Assembly (NCBI RefSeq): GCF_900104155.1 | Contig: NZ_FMYB01000009.1 | Location: 1-64,000, forward strand | Direction: 5' to 3' | DNA: 64,000 bases | DNA from: Butyrivibrio sp. INlla16 | GTDB taxonomy: Bacteria; Bacillota; Clostridia; Lachnospirales; Lachnospiraceae | Part shown: one piece after another, positions 15,408 to 23,191 of the stretch | Position numbering within the stretch: the first letter of the stretch is position 1 | How the letters are laid out: every line of letters begins with the position of its first letter | The notes under the pieces: generated by a model | The model's database searches: none | Told to the model about the DNA's origin: nothing | Seen by the model: only the letters and a program-made list of their open reading frames with translations | Position numbers and translations under genes: made by a program

Positions 15408-15627
15408 CTATGATATGTATAGCAATAGATCCACTTCTATATTTTTGTCTATAATCTGTTCAAGGCGGTCATATTGTAGGAATAGGAATCGGTACAATTC
15501 TCGCCATGGTAGATGTCGGAAGAGTAATAGCCGCATAAAACTTCAGAAAAATCTCATAAACTGAATATACTTCTGATTGTCTTCTGATTCGTTTTTAACT
15601 GGTTATTTTCGTATAATCCACTACATA

Positions 15628-16734
15628 TCAGATTGAAACATCAATCGAACCCCCATCTGAAACCGGAGCTGCCATTGCCGGCATTGATACGGTTACTCCC
15701 TGCACTGCCGGGCTTCCAACCGCTCCAGAAGCTGACTGTCCACCTCCCATACCGGGAATACTCCCTGCTTTTCCAAGCTCATGCTTGATCATATCTTTAA
15801 GGTATTCCATATTTGCTTTTACAATAGCCTTGTTTTCCGAAGCCCTATGCTTCCGCTTTAGATCCTCAAAATCCTCTTTGCTCATATGCGGATCTACCAC
15901 TTCCATATCTTCAAGCATCTCCATGGTTTCTTCCAACTCTTCCAGTTCTTCTTCGCCAAATTCAGAGATCATCTTGTTTAGGTCTGCCATCATTTCATCC
16001 GAAACATCAGCCCCGCTTTCTTCGATTTGTTCTAGAGCTTCCTCCAGCATCTCCTCGCGCTCATCGAAGATTTGGTCTTCTTTCTCAGTGATCTTTTCTT
16101 CCTCTGCCTGTGTTATGGCACTCTGAATACCCCGAACAGCATCTTCCTGTTCGTCAAGGCGCTCATCCTGCTTCTGAGCACGAGCCACCATTTCTTCCAG
16201 CTCCAGATGATGTTTCTTTTTCCTTGCCACCATTTCCATGCGCTTTGCATGGGTTAAAGCAAACTGTAGTTCCTCAGGATCACCATCCCCCGCAGAAATC
16301 TTTCTCTTTATCTGCGTCACAGCTCTTTTTGCTGCCAGTACTGCCTGCCCGGCACTGTTTGATGTCTTGGCACTCTGTATTTTGGATGCAACCTCTTTAT
16401 AATTATAGGTCGGCTTAGGCGCTGTCTCTTCCTCTGCTGCATCCGGGGAACCGGATGATGTCAGAAAATCATTTATTTTTTTATTATTCTGATCTTGCTG
16501 AGAATCCTGCTTCAGTGAGCGTATCATCTGCCGCATCTGCTGTGATAATCCTTTTCGATCATTAACCTCATTGTCTGTTCTTCTGTCAAAGCTTGATACA
16601 AAAGGATTTACCGGCATCTTTCCCATAATTGTATTCTTCATGGCTCCGTCAGTCTTCTGAGCATAGAGATTCCCCTGGGCATTCTTCATGTACTGTGAAC
16701 TATATAGATTATTCGTGATAAATGATATATTCAT
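15628..16734 (-). CDS. Coiled-coil protein, paralogue of the gene at 2931-3770, with [IV]Dxxx tail
   Basis: The 368-residue protein starts MNISFITNNLYSSQY after a GAGGT site. A polar N-terminal 100 residues precede a block at 110-181 (YNYKEVASKIQSAKTS to KKKHHLELEE) shared with the protein at 2931. A long acidic coiled coil and the second shared block (DLKRKHRASENKAIVKAN...YLKDM) follow. A Gly/Ser/Pro-rich end closes with GSIDVSI. It has no signal peptide or membrane segment. It is transcribed after the gene at 16839, with two hairpins in the 104-bp gap. Function unknown. Confidence 0.7.
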   Translation of the reverse strand: MNISFITNNLYSSQYMKNAQGNLYAQKTDGAMKNTIMGKMPVNPFVSSFDRRTDNEVNDRKGLSQQMRQMIRSLKQDSQQDQNNKKINDFLTSSGSPDAAEEETAPKPTYNYKEVASKIQSAKTSNSAGQAVLAAKRAVTQIKRKISAGDGDPEELQFALTHAKRMEMVARKKKHHLELEEMVARAQKQDERLDEQEDAVRGIQSAITQAEEEKITEKEDQIFDEREEMLEEALEQIEESGADVSDEMMADLNKMISEFGEEELEELEETMEMLEDMEVVDPHMSKEDFEDLKRKHRASENKAIVKANMEYLKDMIKHELGKAGSIPGMGGGQSASGAVGSPAVQGVTVSMPAMAAPVSDGGSIDVSI

Positions 16735-16753
16735 GCCGTACCTCATAACATGT

Positions 16754-16824
16754 AGGAATCGTATTTATACGATTCCTCTCGCGCCAGCCGCACGCTGCAT
16801 AGCAGCAATTTCCACTGTGCGGCT
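16754..16824. other. Two hairpins between the paired coiled-coil genes
   Basis: Hairpin 1: AGGAATCGTA (16754-16763) and TACGATTCCT (16768-16777), loop TTTA. Hairpin 2: AGCCGCAC (16786-16793) with GTGCGGCT (16817-16824), enclosing a second small stem GCTGC-ATA-GCAGC. Together they fill most of the gap between the gene ending at 16839 and the start codon at 16734. A role in setting the expression ratio is inference. Confidence 0.6.
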
Positions 16825-16838
16825 GTGTGCATAAAACA

Positions 16839-17723
16839 TCAGCCTCTGAAATCTATCTTTGTTCCTACCATCTGCTCTGACTGCGTCATAACTTTTCCGG
16901 ATGCATTATTATATGAGTATTTCTGCACCTTGGAGAGAAGTTCATCCATGGAATCTGCTTCGAATGTTACATATTCCTCGACATCTGTAATTTCAGTATC
17001 TTCTTTATCCGGATCTTCCTTTTCAGCTTTTTTATCTCTGGCTTTTTGGATACGTTCCTCCTGCGCCTTCTTTTCCGCTTTCTTCTTCTCCTGAAGTTTC
17101 TGAGCCTTCTTCTCTGCTGCTTTCTTTTCTGTACGCTTTTTCTGAAGATCTGAAGATTTATTTACAGTGGCAAAGAAACTCTCCTTACCATTAGAATCAA
17201 CACTCATCCCAAAATTCTTAACACTTGCGCCGCTGCTGGCAAGTCCCATCTTAGCCTCTGACATCTTTGTCTGTGCCATGGCAATGATTCCCTCATATTT
17301 TTTGCGATATGATTCATCCATCGCCATCCGCTCAAGCTTCTCTTCATCTATAAGGACTACCATTTTGTTGGCATTGCCATAGGAGGCAGCATTCTGCTGG
17401 ACCTGTGCTTTCATATCCTTGCTGACAGCAATGAACTCCATATTATGATATTTTGATTTCAGCGAATTATAGTAGTCCTTTGCCTTATCGGAAAGCTGCA
17501 CATCTCCAATAGTCATCCCATATTCAGTTTTTCTGGGCACAAGCGAACTAGTGGTGTCTATGGGACTCCACGTCTTTGTTTCTACTTTTGCCTGCTGAGA
17601 ATTTTTTGCTGAACCAGCCTGATCTGCCTTACATTTATCAGAAGTCTTAGATACTCCTGATTTCTCGTTATAGACACTCTGATTTATTTGCTGATATGCG
17701 GAAATACCATTAATTCCTGTCAT
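16839..17723 (-). CDS. DUF6033-like hypothetical protein with [IV]Dxxx tail
   Basis: The 294-residue protein begins MTGINGISAYQQINQSVYNE, then has a polar linker. A conserved-looking domain (about 70-190) contains GMTIGDVQLSDKAKDYYNSLK, FIAVSKDMKAQVQQNAASYG, KMVVLIDEEKLERMA and GMSVDSNGKESFFATVN. A Lys/Glu-rich helix follows, ending VGTKIDFRG. From memory this resembles DUF6033 of Lachnospiraceae; that name should be confirmed. AAGGAGGT precedes the start. It lies upstream of the 15628 gene and probably shares its transcript. Confidence 0.65.
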   Translation of the reverse strand: MTGINGISAYQQINQSVYNEKSGVSKTSDKCKADQAGSAKNSQQAKVETKTWSPIDTTSSLVPRKTEYGMTIGDVQLSDKAKDYYNSLKSKYHNMEFIAVSKDMKAQVQQNAASYGNANKMVVLIDEEKLERMAMDESYRKKYEGIIAMAQTKMSEAKMGLASSGASVKNFGMSVDSNGKESFFATVNKSSDLQKKRTEKKAAEKKAQKLQEKKKAEKKAQEERIQKARDKKAEKEDPDKEDTEITDVEEYVTFEADSMDELLSKVQKYSYNNASGKVMTQSEQMVGTKIDFRG

Positions 17724-17883
17724 ACTGATCTACCTCCTTGTAAAAAAGCCGACATCCATTTCATTCATATATCTAAAAACGCATAGTAAGACACTTATCC
17801 ATTTCTTATATATTTTTTATCGTCTTAACTACTGACAAAATACACCCATGAAATATTAAAAAAGTATAAAGTCCTTGACCGGT

Positions 17884-18324
17884 TCATCTCTCCAACATCA
17901 CGATATATTCCGGTGTTCCTTCCTCTGGTTGTCTCTTCCCGTTGAGCTTAAACCCATGAGCCTCATAAAAATGTATGGCGTCTTCGTTCTTCTCTAGCGT
18001 CCACAGGAATCTGCTATCTTGTTTTTCTTTTGCAAATTCTACCAGCTTAGAGCCGATGCCCTGCTCCCAAAAGAAGTAATCCACGTATAATTCAACGATC
18101 TCTTTTCCTTCCAGATGGATCATTCCTTTAACTATGCCATCATCATATACCCAGACTTTATCCAGTAGTTCAGGAGCTTTGAATTCATCAGCAACCCTGA
18201 CTACTTGCAACTCGTTAAAAGAGTAATCGTCATTATGAAAGATTGATCTGTACTTTATTCTCTTTGTAAACACCAGGATTTCGGCAATCCTGGATAAATC
18301 CCTGAGTTCTGCTTTCCTTATCAC
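17884..18324 (-). CDS. GNAT family N-acetyltransferase
   Basis: The protein has 146 residues. The acetyl-CoA binding motif QGIGSKLVEFA follows the strand VELYVDYFFW, and NEDAIHFYEAHGFKLNGK is the closing GNAT motif. The substrate is not deducible. The likely start is GTG at 18324 with AGGGG about 11 bases upstream. It follows the lysozyme gene by 14 bp and is probably co-transcribed with it. Confidence 0.9.
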   Translation of the reverse strand: MIRKAELRDLSRIAEILVFTKRIKYRSIFHNDDYSFNELQVVRVADEFKAPELLDKVWVYDDGIVKGMIHLEGKEIVELYVDYFFWEQGIGSKLVEFAKEKQDSRFLWTLEKNEDAIHFYEAHGFKLNGKRQPEEGTPEYIVMLER

Positions 18325-18338
18325 GTTTCTATGTCCCC

Positions 18339-19058
18339 TTACCGATAGGTTACCTGGTCAATATCCATTTTCAATTGAGCATCTGATGTCATGACATCAA
18401 TATCGACATATCTTCCAAGCTCTACGGCATCGCCGAGGTCGAGCTTCTCGGAATACTGCCAGATTACAAAGTCCTGCACCGGAAAAAAGAATGTATTCCT
18501 GATCCACAGCGGATTTTCTCCGATCTCTCCTCTTAAATACTTGAAATAGAAAGTCTGCGTGGTGTAAATAACAGGCTTTGTTCCATACTCCTCTTCCATG
18601 AGTGCGGAGAGTTCTTTTAGCTTTGATATAACCAGCTTTTTCCGGGGCGGATTCTTTCGCATGTCGCCGTACCACTCTACATCGATAGTGGGGATCAGCT
18701 CCATTTTATATTCCTTTACAGCTTCTCTGAAGTTGTCCATCTGCGTCTCGGCTGAGCTTTCAAGACTCAGGAAATGGTAAAATCCGTAGTTGATATCTGT
18801 CTTAGAGACGCCCTCATAATTGTCTGCCAGTTTTTCATCCACATAGCCGCTTCCCTCGGTCGCCTTTATATAAGCAAAAGAGATACCATGCTCAGAAACT
18901 TTGGGCCAGTCAATATTCCCCTGATGATGTGATACATCTATTCCCTTTATTGAATATCTTTTTGAAGCTACGGGGGCAGATACCGCTATCATAAAGCAGA
19001 TCAGTGCTGCAAAAATCAAGGTCCCCACTACCAATGATGTCTTTCGTGATATTTTCAT
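18339..19058 (-). CDS. GH25 family lysozyme-like muramidase, membrane anchored
   Basis: The protein has 239 residues. An N-terminal hydrophobic segment (about 9-29) serves as anchor or signal. The GH25 domain has GIDVSHHQGNIDW (Asp41), FAYIKATEG, and IPTIDVEW with the catalytic acidic pair, then PVIYTTQTF and FVIWQYSE. This enzyme class cleaves the bond between N-acetylmuramic acid and N-acetylglucosamine in peptidoglycan. The ATG at 19058 is preferred over the one at 19067, which lies too close to the AAGGT site. Confidence 0.92.
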   Translation of the reverse strand: MKISRKTSLVVGTLIFAALICFMIAVSAPVASKRYSIKGIDVSHHQGNIDWPKVSEHGISFAYIKATEGSGYVDEKLADNYEGVSKTDINYGFYHFLSLESSAETQMDNFREAVKEYKMELIPTIDVEWYGDMRKNPPRKKLVISKLKELSALMEEEYGTKPVIYTTQTFYFKYLRGEIGENPLWIRNTFFFPVQDFVIWQYSEKLDLGDAVELGRYVDIDVMTSDAQLKMDIDQVTYR

Positions 19059-19089
19059 GTATGCCATACCTTTCTACCTGATCCTATTA

Positions 19090-19575
19090 TTATACAGCTA
19101 ATCGCCATTTAGTATTGGATTTTGGATCATAGTAGAGTCGTATTACTCTTTTCATATTCATAACAACAATCAGACACTCAAAAACGAAGGTGTAATCACC
19201 AACAAAAATACCATCTTCCGTTGTGTGCGTGCCCTTTTTCTCGCTCTCTCTGTAAGCCTTTATAGTATAAGTCTCATATTCCCCATCATCATTCATAAAG
19301 CGCAGACGCAGCGGAATGATGCTTCCATCCGCCTTGTGTTCGCTGATAACATCCACTTCATCAATGACCCTGCTCATAACAAAATCTCCTGAATCTATAT
19401 CCATCAAATCATCAATAGGATTATCCCCGTCAGCTATATTTTCCCTTTTAATCAGGTCTCTGTTCTTATAAGGGATGCCTTCCGGGATCAGACGCTCTTT
19501 TTCCCTCAGTGCCTCCTCAAAGCCCTTAAGCGCCGAAAAGGGCATGAACTGGCTTGCCCTGTCTGCTCTTGGCAT
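19090..19575 (-). CDS. YolD-like protein paired with Y-family polymerase
   Basis: The protein has 161 residues. The opening RADRASQFMPFSALKGFEEAL is the YolD-like signature, and a beta-rich domain with IIPLRLRFMNDDGEY and YTFVFECLIVV follows. YolD-like genes accompany UmuC-type polymerases in Firmicutes. Here it follows the polymerase by 12 bp, behind GGAGG, and would share its SOS promoter. The biochemical role is not established. Confidence 0.8.
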   Translation of the reverse strand: MPRADRASQFMPFSALKGFEEALREKERLIPEGIPYKNRDLIKRENIADGDNPIDDLMDIDSGDFVMSRVIDEVDVISEHKADGSIIPLRLRFMNDDGEYETYTIKAYRESEKKGTHTTEDGIFVGDYTFVFECLIVVMNMKRVIRLYYDPKSNTKWRLAV

Positions 19576-19587
19576 AAAACGCGCCTC

Positions 19588-20850
19588 CTACTTTTTGTGT
19601 CCGCCTATCTGGGCGTTTCTGGCTATGGAATTACCGGCTTCATATAGGTCCATCCCCTTTAAGACGGCATTTTTCCCATAGCGGGACTTTATCCGGTTCA
19701 CCGACCTGGTCACCTTCCTGTCCTTCTCCATCACTTCGGGATCAACAAAAAAACTGTACTGCTCAAAGCATTCGTCGAGTATGGAATTGGCGCTTAGAAT
19801 GACTCTCCTTATCGGTATCATCCTGTTGGTGGTCTTGTAATACAGCCTGACATAAGCATCCTTAAGTATCCGGTAGGAATTGGTCGTAACCTGCAGAGTC
19901 ATATTCCCGCCGGTAGATGGATACGTTCCTGCGCTGTAGCCAATATAAAGCGAGACATTATTACTGACCACATGCGCCGCAACCATATCAAGTGAGAGCT
20001 CGTCCACCATCTCCTTCACTATGATCACGGCTTCATCAAAACTGTAATCCCTCATCAGTACCTGCCCGCAGGAAAGAGATTTAGAGCGGGTTCTGTAGTT
20101 TTTGATGTCCTTCATGGTACAGGATTCCCGTCCCCAGGCATGGTCTATGATGTACTCCGCAAGAACTCCGAACTGTTTATACAACAAATTTTCCGGATAA
20201 ACCGCGATATCTCCCTGAGTGTACATACCAAGCGAGTTTAGCCTTCGCGCTGTTCCGGGGCCGATGCGCCAAAAATCGGTGAGCGGCCTATGTGTCCAGA
20301 GCCTCTGTCTGTAGGATTCCTCGTTGAGCTCCGCTATGAAGTCCGGAGAATGCTTCGCCAGTATATCAAGGGCCACCTTGGCAAGATACAAATTAGTACC
20401 GATGCCACAGGTAGCCCTTAGTCCCAGCTGTTCTCTTATGTCGTTCATGATGCTCAGTGCCAGGTCATGGGGCGATAGTCCGTAAAGCTCCAGATAGGCA
20501 GTCACATCCAGAAAAGATTCGTCGATTGAGTAAACATGTATATCTTCCTTGGCGACATAGCTCAGATATATCCCATAAATATCCGCGGATACATCTATAT
20601 ATCTCTGCATCCTGGGAGGCGCTACGATATATTCCAAATTCTTGGGAATCTCATATATCCTGCAGCGGTTCTTAATTCCAAGGGCCTTCATGGCGGGCGT
20701 GATGGCCAGACAGATAGTCCCCTTGCTGCGCTCCTTATCAGCAACAACAAGAAGAGCCGTCATGGGATCAAGCCCCCTGTCCACGCACTCCACACTGGCA
20801 TAGAAGCTCTTTAAATCAATTATGAAATATGTTCTCTGCTCTCTATCCAT
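19588..20850 (-). CDS. Y-family DNA polymerase (UmuC/DinB-like)
   Basis: The protein has 420 residues. Catalytic acidic residues are Asp12 and Glu21 in DLKSFYASVE and Asp110-Glu111 in YSIDESFLD. The helix-hairpin-helix follows in FWRIGPGTARRLNSLGMYTQGDIA, and a little-finger domain after residue 240 (RTRSKSLSCGQVLMRDY). This enzyme class performs translesion DNA synthesis. No beta-clamp motif is certain at the C-terminus. The ATG at 20850 is preferred over 20856 because of spacing to the AGG site. LexA boxes upstream indicate SOS control. It is operonic with the YolD-like gene. Confidence 0.93.
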   Translation of the reverse strand: MDREQRTYFIIDLKSFYASVECVDRGLDPMTALLVVADKERSKGTICLAITPAMKALGIKNRCRIYEIPKNLEYIVAPPRMQRYIDVSADIYGIYLSYVAKEDIHVYSIDESFLDVTAYLELYGLSPHDLALSIMNDIREQLGLRATCGIGTNLYLAKVALDILAKHSPDFIAELNEESYRQRLWTHRPLTDFWRIGPGTARRLNSLGMYTQGDIAVYPENLLYKQFGVLAEYIIDHAWGRESCTMKDIKNYRTRSKSLSCGQVLMRDYSFDEAVIIVKEMVDELSLDMVAAHVVSNNVSLYIGYSAGTYPSTGGNMTLQVTTNSYRILKDAYVRLYYKTTNRMIPIRRVILSANSILDECFEQYSFFVDPEVMEKDRKVTRSVNRIKSRYGKNAVLKGMDLYEAGNSIARNAQIGGHKK

Positions 20851-20871
20851 AGGCATACCTTTTTAAAATAT

Positions 20872-20928
20872 CGAATGTATGTTCCGAACTTTTGTTCATT
20901 AATAGTATACCCATCGAACGAATGTTTC
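20872..20928 (-). promoter_or_regulatory. Three LexA (SOS) boxes in the polymerase promoter
   Basis: CGAACGAATGTTTC (20915-20928) fits the Firmicute consensus CGAACRNRYGTTYC perfectly. CGAATGTATGTTCC (20872-20885) has one mismatch and CGAACTTTTGTTCA (20885-20898) three. A -10 TATACT (minus strand, 20905-20910) lies between the second and third boxes, so bound LexA would cover the promoter. Confidence 0.88.
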
Positions 20929-20979
20929 AAGCGAACAAAATATTAATTTTTGATGAACAGATTTTTTATGCGGAAGTCA

Positions 20980-22728
20980 CTAATCCATGTCAAGATATGC
21001 GCCCTTCATCGGACTTACCACATGCTCTCTGAAAAGTCTCAGCACACCTTTTTGGTATTTACCGCTGCGCGGTTTCCAGTTTTCCTTTCTGTTCTGAAGG
21101 ATTCTGTCAATCTCCTCCGGAGACCTCCTTTCGCCTTTTATTCCAATTATATTAAGTTTCCTCTCTCTGACATCAAGCTCAATAAGATCGCCCTCTTCAA
21201 CCAGCGCTATAGGCCCTCCCGAAGCGGCTTCCGGAGAACAGTGCCCTATCACGGGACCTGTGGAAGCACCTGAAAAGCGGCCGTCTGTAATAAGTGCAAT
21301 GGATCTTCCGAGTTCCTTGTCCGAGCTTATGGCTTCCGAAGTGTAAAACATCTCCGGCATTCCGCTGCCCTTGGGCCCCTCATACCTTATAAAAACCGCA
21401 TCATTTTTCTGAACCTTGTGGTGAAGAACAGCCTCAAGGCACTCTTCCTCCGAGTCAAAGGGGCGGGCATACAAAACGGCCTTCATCATCTCCTCCGGGC
21501 AGGCTGTATGCTTAATTACAGCTCCCTCCGGCGCAAGATTGCCTTTTAATACCGCTATGCTTCCGTCAGTGCCAATGGCATTGTCATAAGATCTGATAAT
21601 ATCCTGTCTTGTAGCCTGCACATTATAACGGCGGTTAAACTCCGAAAGGCCGCGCTCGCACTTTTCATAATATCCGTTATTTTTTAACTCCTTCAGATTC
21701 TCGCCAAGAGTTTTCCCTGTAACGGTCATAGCATCAAGGTGAAGATAGTCTTTTATCTCCTCCATTATTGCAGGAACACCTCCCGCATAGAAAAAGCATT
21801 CTGCAGGCCATTTTCCGGCAGGTCTGATATCAAGAAGATAGTGGGCTCCCCTATGAAGACAGTCAAAGGTGTCCCCGTCTATCTCTATTCCTATCTCGTG
21901 CGCTATTGCGGGAAGATGCATGAGACAGTTCGTGGAGCCTGAAATTGCAGCGTGTACAAGGATCGCATTTTCAAAACTATCCAGAGAAAGAAGCTTCGAA
22001 GGTCGCATATCTTCGCTACCCGCCATCTCTGCCGCTCTCATTCCGGATCTGTAGGCGCAGTCACGTATCTCTTCGCCCGAAGCAGGTAGAAGCGCGCTTC
22101 CGGGAAGTGCAAGTCCCAGAGCCTCCGCCATTATCTGCATGGTAGATGCTGTACCGATAAATGAGCAAGCGCCGCATCCCGGGCAGGCATTGGCCTTTGC
22201 CCAGTTAAGCTTATCCTCTCCGATTTCTCCTCTCTCATACTTCGCGCTGTACATGCCAAGCTGCTCCAGTGTCAGCATTTCCGGCCCTGCCTTCATAACG
22301 CCTCCGGGCACAAAAACAGAGGGAATGTCGACGCGCAGCATTCCCATCAGATTCCCGGGAACCGATTTATCACAGCTTGCAAGATAAACACCTGCATCAA
22401 AAGGTGTCGCATTTGCCTGGATTTCAATCATTCCCGCCATCATTTCACGGCTCGCGAGGCTATAGTTTATTCCGTCTGTACCCTGGCTTTCCCCGTCGCA
22501 CATATCAGTGCAGAAATATCTTGCGCCATGGCCGCCTTTCTCGGATATTCCTCTAAGGACTTCCTCCATAAGCGCCTTCAGATGGACGCTTCCCGGATGG
22601 CTGTCACCATAGCTGCTCTCAACAAAAATCTGAGGCTTGGAGAGATCCTCGTTCTTCCATCCCGTCCCAATCCTTAGCGGATCAAGTTCAGGAGCCACTT
22701 TTCTCATCTGCTGACTTTTCAATTCCAT
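20980..22728 (-). CDS. IlvD/Edd family dehydratase
   Basis: The protein has 582 residues. Both family signatures are present: CDKSVPGNLMG at 119-129 and ALITDGRFSGAST near 490. The iron-sulfur region has CPGCGACSFIGTASTM. The family eliminates water from dihydroxy acids or sugar acids. The sequence around GDSHPGSVHL has Gly where biosynthetic IlvD has a cluster Cys (PCNxHL), and no other ilv gene is near, so a sugar-acid or other substrate is more likely than branched-chain biosynthesis. It lies 53 bp after the ACT-domain gene. Confidence 0.82.
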   Translation of the reverse strand: MELKSQQMRKVAPELDPLRIGTGWKNEDLSKPQIFVESSYGDSHPGSVHLKALMEEVLRGISEKGGHGARYFCTDMCDGESQGTDGINYSLASREMMAGMIEIQANATPFDAGVYLASCDKSVPGNLMGMLRVDIPSVFVPGGVMKAGPEMLTLEQLGMYSAKYERGEIGEDKLNWAKANACPGCGACSFIGTASTMQIMAEALGLALPGSALLPASGEEIRDCAYRSGMRAAEMAGSEDMRPSKLLSLDSFENAILVHAAISGSTNCLMHLPAIAHEIGIEIDGDTFDCLHRGAHYLLDIRPAGKWPAECFFYAGGVPAIMEEIKDYLHLDAMTVTGKTLGENLKELKNNGYYEKCERGLSEFNRRYNVQATRQDIIRSYDNAIGTDGSIAVLKGNLAPEGAVIKHTACPEEMMKAVLYARPFDSEEECLEAVLHHKVQKNDAVFIRYEGPKGSGMPEMFYTSEAISSDKELGRSIALITDGRFSGASTGPVIGHCSPEAASGGPIALVEEGDLIELDVRERKLNIIGIKGERRSPEEIDRILQNRKENWKPRSGKYQKGVLRLFREHVVSPMKGAYLDMD

Positions 22729-22781
22729 GTCCGACCTCCGGATTTTCCGATATTCCTACGTAATTTTTGATGTAGCCCTCT

Positions 22782-23147
22782 TTAAATAATCCTGTAGCCT
22801 GCCTTATCAAGAACCTCCTGCGCAAGCTCGAAATTCTCGGCCTTAACCAGAATATAATCCGTATTAAAAGTCGAAACAGCGAAGATTCCTATATTGTTCT
22901 TGGCCAATACCTTGGATATCCCCGAGAGAATTCCTATGAGTGAAAAATCGAGTTCTCCCTGTATTCTGAAGCACTTCCAGCCATCGTTTCGTTCCACCGT
23001 ATTTTCGGGAACCGTCTCGGTCCGGCACACGAGAGAAATCTCCTCATCCGTTTTTCCCACGAAGCAAAAGTCCTGCTGTAAATCTATCTCAGAAATATCC
23101 TTAACCTTGCATACTGTAAAATCATATGGTAACCGCAATAATTTCAT
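22782..23147 (-). CDS. ACT domain-containing protein
   Basis: The 121-residue protein is made of two ACT-like halves. The second, with IGILSGISKVLAKNNIGIFAVSTFNTDYILVKAENFELAQEVL, is a typical amino-acid-sensing ACT module of the COG3603 kind. It has no enzymatic domain. It lies between the SGNH lipoprotein gene and the dehydratase, in the same orientation, and may regulate or report on an amino acid or keto-acid pool (inference). Confidence 0.85.
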   Translation of the reverse strand: MKLLRLPYDFTVCKVKDISEIDLQQDFCFVGKTDEEISLVCRTETVPENTVERNDGWKCFRIQGELDFSLIGILSGISKVLAKNNIGIFAVSTFNTDYILVKAENFELAQEVLDKAGYRII

Positions 23148-23191
23148 AATTACACCAACCTTTCCTTCACAAGATATTTATCTTCGTCATA

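Noticed and set aside
17817-17824. GACGATAA on the minus strand upstream of 17723, similar to the -10 of flagellar sigma-28 promoters.
   Set aside because: The -35 position at the right distance has only 3 of 8 consensus bases, so it does not support a flagellar promoter.
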